Shown: piece by piece, positions 38,901 through 50,619 of the stretch
Layout of the letters: each line of letters starts with the position of its first letter
Numbering within the stretch: the first letter of the stretch is position 1
Assembly (NCBI GenBank): GCA_003254885.1
Contig: QANT01000648.1
Location: forward strand, 1-64,000
DNA length: 64,000 nucleotides
Source: Purshia tridentata
Lineage: Eukaryota; Streptophyta; Magnoliopsida; Rosales; Rosaceae
Direction of reading: 5' to 3'
Translations under genes and position numbers: made by a program
The notes under the pieces: model-generated
Told to the model about the DNA's origin: nothing
The model's input: only the letters and a program-made list of their open reading frames with translations
Databases searched by the model: none

Positions 38901-40004
38901 AGAGCTATGCCAAAGTTTCCATCAGTCAAATGACAGTTGTAAAAAATTTGGAGACAATATTACCTCATCTTTGTGCTCCTAATAAAGAATAAAACTGTTT
39001 AGAATATTACCTGAGAAGTCAGTATGTTAACTCCCAAAAGTTCAGTTAAATCAGTAGCTCGTCTTGATTCAGGAATGCCCCCTCCTATTTCAACCCAATA
39101 GTAGTTATTAGACGTTTTATTCTTCCATGTTATATCTAGCTCTTTGGAACAGAGATTACACAGATATATTATTCATAAAGTACTTTATATTTGAAAACCA
39201 ACAAACATATGGACTAAGTATAAATATACAGAAATCCCCCGGGCGCACCTGGATTCGAAACCAAATGAAATTCAATTGATGTTCAAACCAAAACAGCATT
39301 TTGAAGACTCAATGGGAAGACTTTTGAATAATGATGACTTATTAAGCTAGAATATCGTATTCCAATCCTTAATGATGCTTCAGAACAAAACCACTTAGGA
39401 CTTACCATTGGTCAAAAACAGAAAAGGAACCTTCAAGGTACCTGCAAAGAAGCAGTATCTAATTAAGCTAGAGATACTATGGGGGAGAAGTAAGCATATT
39501 AATCAAGACCATCATCCCACAATAATACAATATACAAAGCTGTGCAATGAAAAATATTTCTTTCCACTCACAAATTTAAATCAATGAGGCACACACACAA
39601 TGCCAGCTGAGCTGCTGAACATCCCAAACAAATTTAGAGAGGCAAACGTGATGTTTCTAGTACCTGATGCTCCGTACAATCTCCTTAAAGCTCGAGGAGA
39701 TCCTCCAATGGGAACACGGCCACGAAGAATCACCCCATCAATGTCAAACGCAATTCCAAACGAAGACCTGCAACGCAACCAAACCAAACATATCCTTTTA
39801 ACTATTCTCTATTCCTTTCCTGCAGTTTCTCGGCAACCAAACAGAGCATTAGATATATAACGTCGAATTGGATTTGACCAACACCAACCGTTCGGCCCTG
39901 GACTGAATCTGACACTGAGAGTACGGACGCGATTGGAACAGAAATGGCGCTCTGCTTTTGGTCTGAGAAACCCTAAAGACCGTACGGTATCGCATCGGCG
40001 TCAT
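35981..40004 (-). CDS. HAD-superfamily hydrolase, YKR070W/CECR5-like, probable mitochondrial
   Basis: HAD subfamily IIA hydrolase; substrate unknown. Exons in transcription order: 40004-39889, 39767-39664, 39441-39406, 39084-39011, 38876-38836, 38057-37986, 37861-37660, 37568-37473, 37101-37034, 36614-36410, 36324-36241, 36040-35981; 385 aa, phases consistent even for the 36- and 41-bp exons. HAD motif I is FDIDGV, with the nucleophile Asp. Motif II is FLTNGGG, with the Asn of subfamily II. FGKPNLFVF supplies the motif III Lys, and motif IV is YMIGDNPAVDVKGAQQAG. The first 38 residues have many Arg/Ser and one Glu (MTPMRYRTVFRVSQTKSR), typical of a mitochondrial presequence. A second in-frame ATG, three codons on (39995), could also be used. 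It resembles Arabidopsis At3g45740. Confidence 0.9.
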
Positions 40005-40018
40005 CGCGACGATCGCGT

Positions 40019-40050
40019 TCTCTCTCTCTCTCTCTCTCTCTCACTCACTC
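40019..40050. repeat. (CT)n microsatellite upstream of HAD hydrolase
   Basis: About 12 CT units lie 15 bp upstream of the HAD hydrolase start codon, probably in its 5' leader. The rest of the divergent intergenic region to 40960 is AT-rich and shows a tandem repeat and a telo-box, listed separately. Confidence 0.85.
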
Positions 40051-40320
40051 TCTTCTGGTTCAGCTTTGCTCTGTTCTTGTGGCTACAGTTTAACGGTTCT
40101 CTCTCACACCGCGCGTAGTATCAACTATCAAGTAAATAGTGAACCTCGTAGATGTCGCGCCACGTGACAAAGGAGCAAATTTTAGTGCCACAAGTACAAC
40201 TATGTGATTGCAAATTTTATTACCACAAGTACCCAAGACTTTCATAGTATATAACCCTATTAATTTTATTAAAATGAGAAAACTTTAGTAAATCGTGTTC
40301 ATGGAACTAAATTTTAAAAA

Positions 40321-40457
40321 TTTTCTCACTTTTTTTTTAATTTTAAAAATATTATCTAAATTTTATGTATTTAATCTAAATATTCAGAAAATTTTCTCTT
40401 TTTTTTTTTAATTTTAAAAATATTATCAAAATTTTATGTATTTAATCTAAATATTCA
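40321..40457. repeat. 71-bp tandem duplication
   Basis: Two near-identical AT-rich units of about 71 bp. Each contains a T-run, then TTTTAAAAATATTATC and TTTTATGTATTTAATCTAAA, then TATTCAG. They lie between the divergent HAD hydrolase and CCCH-protein genes. Confidence 0.85.
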
Positions 40458-40819
40458 GCTTCGTTGAAATTTTTTAAAATTTTCTTCAAAATTTCTATAC
40501 TTTTAAATTTCAAAATTTTTTCACCAATTAGTTAAGAATTTTTTTTCAAAATTCAACTCCAAAATATTACAAAAAAATTAAAACATTAACTTATTTAATG
40601 AAAAAATTTGCCATAATTAATTTAATTAAAAAATTTGCCATAAATATATTTGGTGAGTCTAGTCATCCAAAACCAGGGTCAAATTCGGCATTTTGCAGCC
40701 CTACAAGACTAAAAAGTAAACAATCCCACGAGGCCAAAAAAACTCCTAATCCTACCCTTGTCACTCTAGACTACGCCATTTGCTCGTCCTTCTCCGAAGA
40801 AGCACAGAGTAGACTCTGA

Positions 40820-40828
40820 AAACCCTAA
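40820..40828 (+). promoter_or_regulatory. Telo-box upstream of CCCH-protein gene
   Basis: AAACCCTAA lies about 140 bp before the start codon of the ZC3H15-like gene, in its promoter or leader. It fits a translation-linked gene, but its function is inferred from the motif only. Confidence 0.5.
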
Positions 40829-40960
40829 TCAACATCTCTGATATAAAGTAGAGCAAATCTGCACCGAAAGTTATTAACTTCATTCATTTTTGAAAACCCA
40901 GGTTGAGATTGCTCTCTTTTTCTCTATCTTTTTCCTTTGTTTGTTGAATGCGAAGTAGCT

Positions 40961-43900
40961 ATGCCGCCAAAGCAGTCGAAGGCAGACGTGGCCAAGAAGC
41001 AGAAGGTCCTGGAGGACAAGACCTTCGGACTCAAGAACAAAAATAAGAGCAAGAGTGTCCAGAAGTACGTCCAGAATCTCAAGAGTTCCGTCCAGCCCAA
41101 AGTCGATCCTAAAGCTCAGGCCAAGGTCAGCCTCTCTCACTTCTCCTTATTCGTATCCTTACTCATATGCCCGTGCTTTCCCCCTATTGGGTTCTGTTTG
41201 TTTAGGCAGAAAATTGGCGAAGAAAGAAAATTATAGTGATTTTTATGGGAAAATAATGTTTGCATGTAGTTTTGTGAAGATGGGTCTTATTCACTTTTTT
41301 GTTTTTCAAATTGGATTTTGCAGAAAAAGAAGGAGGAAGAGAAAGCCAAAGAGAAGGAGCTTAATGATTTGTTCAAGGTTGCTGTTAGTCAGCCAAAAGT
41401 GCCAGTGGGTATGTAGTATGTACTCTAACTCTTGACATTTTTCTTGTTTGTGTTTGGGTGGTAGTTGACTATGTTTTGTTTAATAGCGGATTGGTTTTGC
41501 TATTTTTTTAATGGAATTGTGAATTTGAATAGGTGTTGATCCCAAGTCTATATTATGCGAGTTTTTCAAGGTTGGCCAATGTACTAAGGGATTCAAGTGC
41601 AAGTTTTCGCATGATTTGAATGTCCAGAGGAAGGGTGAAAAGATTGATATTTACAGTGATAAGCGTGATGATGGTGAGAGGATTGACATGTTTTGTTTGT
41701 TCAATTTTTTGATGCTAATGTAAGGCATATGTTTTCCTTATTCTGTACGAATTATTTTTTCAGAAACTATGGAGGATTGGGATCAAGAGATGTTGGAAAA
41801 GGTTGTGGAGTCGAAGAAGAATGAGTATAACCAGAATAAGCCCACTGAGATTGTATGTCTATTTTCATATCTTGAATTCTTTATGCTATATGGTACTGAA
41901 ACAATATTTTTAGTGTTAAGAGATCTACATTGGATGCCTTGCTCTCTCTCTCTCTCTCCCTCTTTCCCTGCCTCCAAATTTTTACTTCTAACACCTGATC
42001 AATTTCTGATCCGTTCATGTAATTTCACCCTAGAAATTTTGGATTGCATTTGGGATTGTAGTTTAGTAGCTGCAACAAGTCTGGTGATTTAGGATGGAAT
42101 ATGGAGGCGTTTCAGGGCACATCACCAATTACATCAATGATGTGTTTCATGAGAAAAAGAAAGAAAAGAGAAGGAAAAGGAAGCCCAAATGTTATGTTAA
42201 CTTAATATACAAGTTCTGTTTGGCTTTTCTGAATATTTAGTATGCTTTTAAATTGAATTTGTGGTGTTGCTTGAAACAATGTCGAATTGGTTAATAGCTT
42301 GGATCTCTATTGTAGGTTATCCTAATGCGTTAAATTTTGGTAGGGTTAGGTTATTGAATAGTACATGGAGAAATAATTTTTGTCCTCGAGGTGGGAAATT
42401 TTTTGAAATTAGAAATTATGGCAGTTAAACAGTAAACTTTTCTTTTTAAAAGTTTGGTCATAATTGTAGGGTAATAACTCTCTGAATGAGCCTGCAGTAT
42501 ATGCTGTTATGAATCTAAGCTGGAATATAATATGTACAGGTTTGCAAATACTTCTTGGAAGCTGTAGAAAAGAAACAGTATGGTTGGTTCTGGTCTTGTC
42601 CAAATGGTGACAAAGAATGCCACTACAGACATGCTCTTCCTCCAGGCTATGTTTTGAAATCTCAGATGAAGGCACTTCTTGACGAAGAGTCTGAAAAGAT
42701 TCCCATTGAGGATGAGATTGAAAAGCAGGTTATGATCATACTAATTTTGTTAACTTTACCTTCTCGTTTTAATCTTCTTTTGAGATAAAAAACTTTGTAC
42801 GTGTGCAACTACATGCATTGCATGCCTAATTATTTTTTGTTTTATTTCCTCTATTTTGTATTTCAATTCTTATTATTGCTCATCTGCTGATTACTGCAGC
42901 GTGCAAGTGTAAAAACCTCAACTCCAATTACTACTGAGTTGTTCATGCAATGGAGGAAGGAAAAAATGGATGAGAAAGAAGCTGGCCTGGCTGCACAACG
43001 AGCAGAGAGGGCTAAGAATGACCGCATGAGGTTCTTCTCCTTCTATGTATTGTATTTGGCTAAATATTTTCTGTTTTATTTGGTACTGAATAAATTTTTC
43101 ATGTGTTTCAGTGGTCGGGAGTTGTTTCTTTTGGATGCTAGCTTGTTTGTTGATGATGTTGAAGCATATGAAAAATACAATAGAGGACCTGAGGCTGTTG
43201 AAGTGAAGGTAATATTTTCTCTTCCTACTATGCATATCATTTATTTATTATGGACTGAAAGTAGGTCACTTTCGTAGTCAATGAAGCCTTAGTTTGTTTC
43301 TGTATATTTTGTTGGTATCATTTAGGTTGGGATTCAGGCCATTGCATGGGCATACATGCTGTGGAATGGCCATGGTTAGAACCAGAATTTTGTGATAGAT
43401 GGGTTGAAGAACAAGGGAGGATAGGACATTCTTTTGAATTTGTAGGACAACACTTAGGACAGGATGAGACCAAACTAGCAATGTTGTAGATGATATGATG
43501 TGATTTTCATTTCAATTCCTTACTCTTATCTGGTTATGTTTTTCTTGATGTTATGCCATCTTTTTTTGGTTTCATTTTTAGCAAATTATGGTGTCAAAGT
43601 TTCTTTTGGTGAGATTGTCAGATGTTGATTCCAAATACATGCATCACGCTCCTTTTGAGGCTGTTAACTATGTTTTTCTTAGCCCTTGCTGGTTCATTTT
43701 GTTGCCTTGTTCCCTGCATTCTCAATCCTTAGCACTTGTACTTTGGTTTGACATTCCTTCTGTTGGAAGTGCATTTCTTTTTCTTATTTGGGGTGGGCAT
43801 CTGTAAAAGTGTAAAGTCTAAAATATGTATTAAGCAGTGGTACAATAACCAAAATCTTTGTGTTAGTAATTCTGATCTGGTGCCCAAGTATTATTATATA

Positions 43901-44315
43901 TTTGTTGTTGGAATACATTGCACAAGGTATTCAGAAACATTTTAGGCAACCAGGGGCGGATTTATTTAATTACTGATGTACAGATTGAAACTAAGAGTGC
44001 TTTCTTGAACTCCTAAGACTACCTAGTTCCATTGAAGTCTGATGCTTTCTGTACATGAATCTTTAATCTTGACTCAGTAATTACCGTTGATTTTGTACTC
44101 AGTTTGACTGTGCTTCATCTCAGGTCAAAGACAATTCAGCAGCAGGGGGACCAAGTGTCTCTGCTAGTTCTGTTGCTGATTCTGAAGAAGTCCCCATTGA
44201 TGATGACGATGACGATGATGATGATGAGTTGGACATGGATGAGTTAAATGAACTTGAAGCAAGTTTGTCAAGAACATCCATTCAGATACAGGAGCCAGGT
44301 CTAGAGGCCTCTTGA
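40961..44315 (+). CDS. Zinc finger CCCH protein, ZC3H15/DFRP1 (Tma46) family
   Basis: Partner protein of DRG GTPases on translating ribosomes in the ZC3H15/DFRP1/Tma46 family. Exons: 40961-41125, 41324-41408, 41533-41673, 41764-41852, 42540-42728, 42900-43030, 43112-43208, 44124-44315; 362 aa. The start [20 protein letters not shown] is family typical. The first CCCH finger is Cys-x7-Cys-x5-Cys-x3-His ([19 protein letters not shown]). A second Cys/His set lies in VCKYFLEAV...[14 protein letters not shown]. The DRG-binding DFRP region follows ([12 protein letters not shown], then [15 protein letters not shown]). The C-terminus has an acidic run of nine Asp and one Glu, encoded by a GAT/GAC repeat, then [13 protein letters not shown]. 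The second half of the last long intron (about 43500-43960) contains only spurious ORFs. Arabidopsis C3H21-like proteins are the likely match. Confidence 0.94.
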
Positions 44316-44810
44316 GAGGGAGGCAGAAGAGAGATTATTGTTGGCAATTTGCTCGTTAGGTGCTGAAAGAGACTTGCGGAGATTTAATCAACTGCTGTGA
44401 GAGAAAATAATGTATTATTTATCCTAGGATGCGATTTTTAAAGCTAAATTCTTGGTGTTCTGGAATGTGATTCAGTGTTTTATGCAAGGCAAAATCCAAT
44501 TTTCAATTCAGATTACTCTTGTTCAATGAACATCTGTTGTGTCGGGCCATGTTTTGTTCAATTTTTACATTATCCTACTTTCCCGGCCTTCCCTTCATTT
44601 TGCAGCATTATGTAACTGTCATATGAGATTGGTGACCCTCAATTTAATGGCATATTTCTACTCTCTTGATTTCCATAACTTCAACTTTCTCTATGTAGGA
44701 AGAAATAATAATGTTGATTGGATTTGCTTAACAAAATCACTGAACTATAACTTAGACTACAGAACTTTCAGAGTGCCACGCTAAAAATATTTATGGCTGA
44801 TTCATCTTCT
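44316..44810. other. 3' flank of CCCH gene and start of gene-poor block
   Basis: Presumed 3' UTR of the CCCH-protein gene, then DNA leading into the small-gene array. The ORF at 44539-44784 has no recognisable feature. Confidence 0.5.
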
Positions 44811-44883
44811 TCAGACATCGGAATGCCCATCTGAAGTGTAGGTGCTTCTTGGTGGGGTTGGGGGGTGCTGAACTTCCACTGCA

Positions 44884-45033
44884 TCACTCTTTCTTTTTCC
44901 CCAGTCCTGCAGCCATTGAAGTTGCAATGGTTGCTTTTTTGGCCAAGTACCTAAAAATTTTAGCTTTTATTTGACCTCTTTGTGGAGGAGGCCTTGCCTC
45001 TGGCTTCTTGGGACTCGTGTATTCGTCTTCCAT
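44884..45033 (-). CDS. Small cationic protein, array copy A1 (truncated tail)
   Basis: Unrecognised family. A 49-aa intronless ORF starting MEDEYTSPKKPEARPPP, with the array core as PPPQRGQIKAKIFRYL at about 15-30, then GLGKKKE. It is strongly basic, with no signal peptide or membrane segment. Compared with A3 (56.6 kb), a Gly codon has become a stop after GLGKKK, so the tail is lost. Beyond the stop, DNA matching the A3 tail continues to about 44811 but in another frame; there it would read SDGHSDV beside SEEHSDI in A3. Either the short form is functional or this is a young pseudogene. The shared core makes common origin with the other copies near certain; function is unknown. Confidence 0.6.
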   Translation of the reverse strand: MEDEYTSPKKPEARPPPQRGQIKAKIFRYLAKKATIATSMAAGLGKKKE

Positions 45034-45229
45034 GGATTTAGATTGTGTTGGAGCAGTGGAAACTCAACAAGAGCTTTGTTTACAGGCACAGCAAGCAGAG
45101 CTGGAAAGGGAAACTTCTTTTTCTAGGCTATCATGTATATACTGAGGAACATGAGTTTTGACGTACAGATAAAGTACGGAAAATTATAATGTGGGTTTGA
45201 GTGAGTGTCGAAAAGGCTCCCCCTCAACA

Positions 45230-45850
45230 GCTGTTGTTTACATGGACACAGCTGTTTTCTTATATTCAGTGTGCGATTTGGCTATCACATAAGAATAAGA
45301 TAATGGTTTCAAAGACAATTTGTGGACTTGTATCATTAGCCTTTGGAGTCTCACTAGTGCTAGCAAACATGGGTCCAGTCACAAAGACAAAAGCTTTTGG
45401 TGGAATGATGGTAAGTCCTTGTCAAAACTAGGTCATGTTCTGGGTTCAATCTCATCCTAAATGGAAAACAAAATGAATACAGATAATTAAAAGTCTATTG
45501 GGTTAGACCTGGTGGTAAAGATGATAGGGAACCAAGTTTAAGATTAGGACAAGTTAGGAGTCAAATCTCGTCCCAACATAAAAAAGAAGGAAAAGAATTA
45601 TATTAGTTCTGGGATCGAATGCTCTCTTCTCTTCATGTAAAGGTTTCCATCATACAGCTGTTTTCTTATATTCAAACAGCTGTCTTTTATACTCTACGAT
45701 TTGGCAATGACATAAGATGATGGTTTCAAAGACTTGTATCATATATTCGGTGATAAATACAAGATGTGAGTGTCGATTGATCGGTGACCAGACACTGGTG
45801 GATTGGCACTGGCTTTGGTGAATGATGGTAGTCCTACTGCCTTCATCCTC
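45230..45850. repeat. Duplicated upstream flank of copy A1
   Basis: About 45235-45330 and 45655-45745 are similar. Both carry CAGCTGTTTTCTTATATTCA, then CGATTTGGC, and then GATGGTTTCAAAGAC. The last phrase recurs upstream of A3 at about 57230 and, in weaker form, A2 at about 52970. It marks the conserved upstream region of A-type genes, doubled at A1. Confidence 0.65.
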
Positions 45851-48113
45851 ATGAATATGAATAAACCTTGAATTCAACTTGCTGACCCTCTCTCTCTTTA
45901 GAGATAAGCCAACCTTTTTCTATGCTAAGTGCCAAAGGACTAGGGAGAGTCAAATTCATTTCTTTCCTCAAAATTAATTACTCCAAAATAGACTCTTTCA
46001 CGATTTCCACGTGGGAAGATTGATCAGTCCCCACCCACCCCACCCCACCCCCCTCTTGCCCTATGCCTCTATGTTTTTTCAAATATTGAATTTGATAGCT
46101 CCTTTGGTCCTTTGACAAATCTAGGATGGGAATAAATCAGAATCTGATAGAATAGTTCAGGTAAAGTCTAAAGAAACGTGACTAAAGTACCCACTTGGGT
46201 TTAATGTGCAGGCCATTTGGTGTACTATTTTTTTTACCAAGACCATTTTCCACCATTCACAATGGTGATGGTGACACCTTCTTCTATGCTTTAAATATAA
46301 TTCAACATATCATGAATCTCAAATATGAAATGCCTGGATCTCAAATATATTTCCCTACCCCATCTTTCTGTAGCTATCCCCAATATTTCATATGGATTCT
46401 GCATTTGATTTGAGGTATGTGAACACCTATTTTTCCTTTTTTATTAAATCCAAGGTGTTACCATCAGTGTAATAGATAATATTTCAGCTAATTGATGTTC
46501 TTCCTAAATCCTAAGTCACATGACCAATTTAGGAAATTTGTTTTGAAGGTGTGAACAGCTCTTTAACATCTCTATCTCTTTCTTACTCTTTCTTACTCTT
46601 TCTCTCTCACTCATACATATAAGTATTAAAGTATTTATGGTGGCTGTCCTATAATGAGAAATTCTCAGTCTCCTTGTTTGAAAACTCTTTACTAGAGGAA
46701 GAAAGGAAGACTATTAATTTGGTAGGCTTCTTGCTACTGGACACTTGAATGCAAGCAAAGCATAATCTTTTGCGACTATAGTAAAGAATTCTTTTTTTTT
46801 CTTTTTTTTTTTTAAGAAAAAAATAAGTAGATTAAATTAGTAGGAAACTAGGAATTCAATAAAGGAATTTAGTAATAATTCCATGCTCAGCTATATAAAA
46901 TTTGAGAACTTTGGCATGCATAATGTGTCATTCAGAAAATTTATTCAATTAGTAACATGTTTATCAATTAGCTGTCTCACATAATTCTGTGCCATATGTA
47001 TACTAAAGCACACACATACACACCCCACACCTTGATTAATTTATAAGGTTGTGATGGCGTCCTAGGTTGAGTAACATTGATGACCACAATCCCATGATGT
47101 CAGGCAATAATTATATAACCAAGGTCAAAGATTGATTTTCATGATTTAGATTTTAGACTACCTGGTAAACAATGAGTATTAGATCAATGGGTGGATAAGA
47201 TTCCCAATGATCCAAAGTTCATTAAAAAGTCATCAATCTAAGATATGGGTTTGGCTTGTCCATAAAGGATGAATATGAATTACTTGTATACGTCTCCGCA
47301 AATTTCTTAAGAATTTTTCTTGATTTAGTGGAATAATTAAAATAACTCTTTAAAGTGAAAAAGCTTAATTGTAATTCCAGTTTGAGCTTGAGCTTGGAAC
47401 TATAAACCATGACAGATCAAACCAAACCAAATCAAATCAAATCATGACTCAAACTAGTTAATTGGAATTCTGCAAAGCCACGTTTGAACGTTTTGATCAG
47501 TCAAACCAAAAGAGTATGAAATTTCAATACATTTGGCTTCACTTGATTGTAACTCCAGTTTTGAGTATACTGAACTGAAGGTGTGAATAATCATGTTAGT
47601 TTCCGGTGATAGTGTTTCTTAATTAGTGAAAAAGAAGATCGATCACTTCCCTGTACAAGCAAAGAAGTTTAGTTAATAATCGAAGATCAAATTCTTTCTT
47701 GAATTTTTTATGAAAATAACTAAACTCTTAATCAAATAATAGATCTTGGGATTGGGGTTATTGTGGCATCTTGGAGGAGAATAACAAACACAGAGACTAA
47801 TTCATAATTGCATAAATAGATAACCCCATATTATCCATTACTCTTCTTGTAACCATACATCAATTCTAGCAGAACTAGGCAGAGTTAAACTTCTTGCTGA
47901 ACAAGCTTCAAACCCTAAAACTAGAAAGAGAGAAATAAAAGAAAAGAAAAGAAAAGAAAAGCCCAAAACTAAAACTTGCCCTTACTTTCACCACTCATAG
48001 AGATCTATTCTTTGCTAATTGGGTAAGATCTAACCCTTAATTCTCAATCTCATCAAGAAGAGTAAGTCGCTTGCTGAATCTGGTGTTTAGCCAAACTTGG
48101 AATGATGATCAGA
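45851..48113. other. Gene-poor spacer between A1 and B1
   Basis: AT-rich DNA with T-runs near 46790-46815 and a CTTTCTTACT repeat near 46578-46600. From about 47040 to 48100 it is similar to the A2-B3 spacer (about 53190-53790). Shared phrases include CCCATGATGTCAG, GCAAAGAAGTTT and GATCAAATTCTTTCTTGAAT. No conserved ORF is seen. Confidence 0.6.
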
Positions 48114-48368
48114 TCACTGTCCTCCTGCTTTGGTGGTCACAGCCTGTGCAATTTCCTTAAGTATTTTGGCTTTGATCACCCCTCTGCCTGGTGGGAGATT
48201 TCCCATGGCTCTTCCTCTTCCTCCTCCTCCTCCTGCAGCTTCTGCTTCTGCTCCTGCTCCTGCTCCTGCTCTGGCATTCATCACAGTCTGTGCCAAATCC
48301 TCAATTATTTTAGTTGTGATCTTACCTCTTCTTGGTGGTAGATTGGCCATGGCTTTTCCTTTTTCCAT
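48114..48368 (-). CDS. Small basic protein, array copy B1, two core modules
   Basis: Unrecognised family. An 84-aa intronless ORF that holds the core twice: KAMANLPPRRGKITTKII at about 5-22 and RAMGNLPPGRGVIKAKIL at about 53-70, joined by an Ala/Gly/Glu linker (RAGAGAGAEAEAAGGGGGRG). The linker is encoded by a trinucleotide-rich tract (about 48200-48275) that is probably length-variable. A TATA-like box (48442-48449) lies 74 bp upstream. There is no signal peptide or membrane segment, and the protein is rich in Arg/Lys outside the linker. The same two-module plan in B3 (53.8 kb), with a different linker, argues that the frame is real. Confidence 0.68.
   Translation of the reverse strand: MEKGKAMANLPPRRGKITTKIIEDLAQTVMNARAGAGAGAEAEAAGGGGGRGRAMGNLPPGRGVIKAKILKEIAQAVTTKAGGQ
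48200..48275. repeat. Imperfect trinucleotide tract in copy B1
   Basis: CCT/TCC units pass into GCT/CCT units (CTGCTTCTGCTCCTGCTCCTG style). On the minus strand it encodes the Gly/Ala linker of B1. B3 has only a short version near 53818-53835 and 53925-53945. Confidence 0.8.
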
Positions 48369-48441
48369 TTCTCAGCAGATTTGTGGGGAAAATGTGAGTA
48401 GTGTTTGGAAGGAAGAAAAGATAAGTTGCAGCCTGCAAGGC

Positions 48442-48449
48442 TATATATA
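48442..48449 (-). promoter_or_regulatory. TATA-like box of copy B1
   Basis: TATATATA in the context CTCTATATATAGCC on the minus strand lies 74 bp upstream of the B1 start codon. Comparable TATA-like runs precede B3 (54105-54110), A2, A3 and C3. Confidence 0.5.
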
Positions 48450-49540
48450 GAGGTACAAGTACCTTCTAGGCTTCTAGTAAAAGAGGAATTCTTTTTTCAA
48501 TTAACATAATAAGGACACATTTCTTAATTTCGCATTGTTGTTTTTTTAATTTGACTATTTTCCTAAAATGATAATTTTTAAATAAAGACTGAAAAAAATA
48601 TGATTAAGATTATTAAACAACACCACAAAGTGAGTCACACAATGTCTATTTTAAGCTAAAACTGGAAATGTCTTATTAGAAGCTCTATATAGTGTCTATA
48701 TTCACATATATAATATCTGTACCAAAAAAGAAAGCATCGTCATTGAGTATCCAATTTTGTCAAAAAGGTACTTACAATGTTATGAGTACTGAATATAGGA
48801 AAGATTCATGCACATAGATTATGCTTGGAACATAAAAATAGTTTCGGTTAACTTCTTGGATAATTTGTTTGTCTACAAAAGAGATGGTCTAAATGAACAG
48901 GAATTCACAAAATAAGAAATATAAAACATTATGGCATGTGGAATTGTGGATGCATAAAGCAAGTGGTCAGGATCAAATCAAAAAATAAATCAAAAGCAAA
49001 AAAGGGTTTGGATTTTATGTGATGATTAAAGGTGGAATCTGAGCTAATTCAAAGAAATTTTAGTTACAACAACAAAACTATTTAGACTACATTTAGATTT
49101 GTTTGTGAACCCTTATTCACATTGACTGATAATCTAATTAAGCTTAATTAGTAACTAACTTAATGTCAGTGTATCAAACAGCAAGATATGATTGCAATTT
49201 AGATGGTATATATGACATGTATATGACATAAGCTAATGACGCAAGACAAGGTCCAAAAAGCTTTTGAATTGTTTGATTTAATTCCCAAATTCAGTCCATA
49301 TACATCCCTACCAGAAAAAGCATAAAATAACAATAAAATATTAAATGAGATTAAATAATCAGAAAAAGAAAAGGGATTTCAAGAGGCCACAAATCCATTT
49401 GAGTGACAGCTCATAGTAACCATGGGATTCAACAATTTGGAAGTTGGTCAACATCAAATTCTTTCTAGATGGTTTATCCTTGCATTTTTTCAATTAAATA
49501 TTACTATATGATCCTCTTAATAGTTAATAGACACTAAAAA
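48450..49540. other. AT-rich spacer between B1 and C1
   Basis: No recognisable gene. A phrase TTGTCAAAAAGGTACTTAC near 48757 resembles TTGTGTCAAAAAGGTCTCAT upstream of B2 and TGTGTCAAAGAGGCACCCAT upstream of A2. It appears to be shared upstream sequence of array members. Confidence 0.5.
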
Positions 49541-49665
49541 AGAAAAATATATCATGATCACATTCTCCTTTAGACCCCCTAATATTTTAGCTTTGATTGC
49601 CTCTCTAGGATGAAAAGCTGGCTTTTTCTCTATGGTTGGCTCAGTAGTTTTGCCTTGTATATATT
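49540..49665 (-). pseudogene. Array copy C1, decayed C-type gene
   Basis: In one minus-strand frame the sequence reads QGKTTEPTIEKKPAFHP, REAIKAKILGGLKENVI, clearly like intact C3 (MDQGKTTKAMQ..., KAKIFEELKETVI). The start codon is missing (ATA at the matching position), the PPK part of the core is altered to FHP, and the tail diverges after KENVIM. The upstream region (about 49700-49790) still resembles that of C2 and C3. It is most likely a pseudogene of the host's own small-gene family. Confidence 0.7.
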
Positions 49666-50463
49666 TTCTGACTTGTGGTATGTAGAAGAAGAAAAAGAAG
49701 ATCGAAGTGGGGTGTGTGATGAGAGCAAAGTGGACTGTGCATGGATAAAATAGTGAAGTGCGTGCAAGTTAATTGTCTGACAAGTAAAATTTTCATGTAA
49801 CGGGTATATATACTTTATGTATTTATCTCTTTTATCATGTGACTTAATATGTGATTAGAGAGATACACCGTAATAGGTATGTTTTTTTTGGAAGCTATTA
49901 TAGCAATTAGAGAGTTAATTCATAATCAAATAAATGGATAATTCATATTAATGATCTATGATTTGATTTGATTAAGATTAGATTGATTAATTTGATTTAT
50001 GAAAATTTGAATTAATTAGCCTAGAATTATGTAATTGACAGTTGATTACACGTAATTAGACACAGATTAAAGAATTATTTTTATTTTCCTAGTCAAGTAT
50101 TGTTCTATTATTATAAATTCCTTGGAGAAGAATAAGCAACAAAGATTAAGTTTTTTTTTTTCATTATCCAATATTACTGTTTTTGTAATCATACATTAAT
50201 TATCATAGAAGAAATAGATAGAGCTAAATTTGTAGCAGAAAAACTTGATTAATATGCTTGCAAGTTGCTTCCACCCTCAAACTTGAAAGAAAGAGACAAA
50301 AATAAATAAAAAATAAACAGCCAATCAGAACACAAAAACCTGCCATTTCTCTCATCAGTCTCATATAATCTATTTTTATAAATGGTCAGGACTCAAAAGG
50401 CCTGCCCTTTCAGCTTTTGTCCTAAGAAGAGTAGGCAGTTGGCGAAACTAGGCTTTCACAAAG
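49666..50463. other. Spacer between C1 and B2
   Basis: AT-rich. From about 50150 to 50450 it resembles the DNA downstream of B1 and B3 (shared phrases such as AACCTGCCATTTCTCTCATCAGTCTCATA and AAGAAGAGTA-like runs in shortened form). No A-type copy is seen where the A-B-C order would predict one. Confidence 0.55.
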
Positions 50464-50619
50464 TTGGTATCACACTTACCTCCTGTCCTCAACACAAAAG
50501 TTAAACCTGCTAAGGTGATCATCATCACGGCCTCCACTATTTCCTCAAATATTTTAGCTTTGATCTCTCTTATTTTTTGTAGGATTCATATGGCCATGAC
50601 CTTTCCTTTTCCTTTTCAT
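50464..50619 (-). pseudogene. Array copy B2, decayed B-type gene
   Basis: The minus strand keeps the B-type opening in one frame (KGKGKVMAI, like KGKAMAI of B3) and a well-kept core, REIKAKIFEEIVEAVMMIT. A stop sits where PP should be, and the only good ATG (50617-50619) is out of frame with the core. The second module is missing. The upstream region, with a TATA-like run (TCTATATATATGC, about 50700-50715) and the GCAGTGTGAA phrase, is preserved. It is a pseudogene of the family. Confidence 0.7.

Noticed and set aside
48102-48450. Plus-strand ORFs opposite B1
   Set aside because: Ser/Cys- and Pro/Ala-rich frames from the trinucleotide tract; the minus frame is supported by conservation with B3.
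49666-50463. Search for a missing A-type gene between C1 and B2
   Set aside because: No match to the A opening (MEAKY.PKKPE) or to the A tail was found on either strand, so the second trio appears to lack A.
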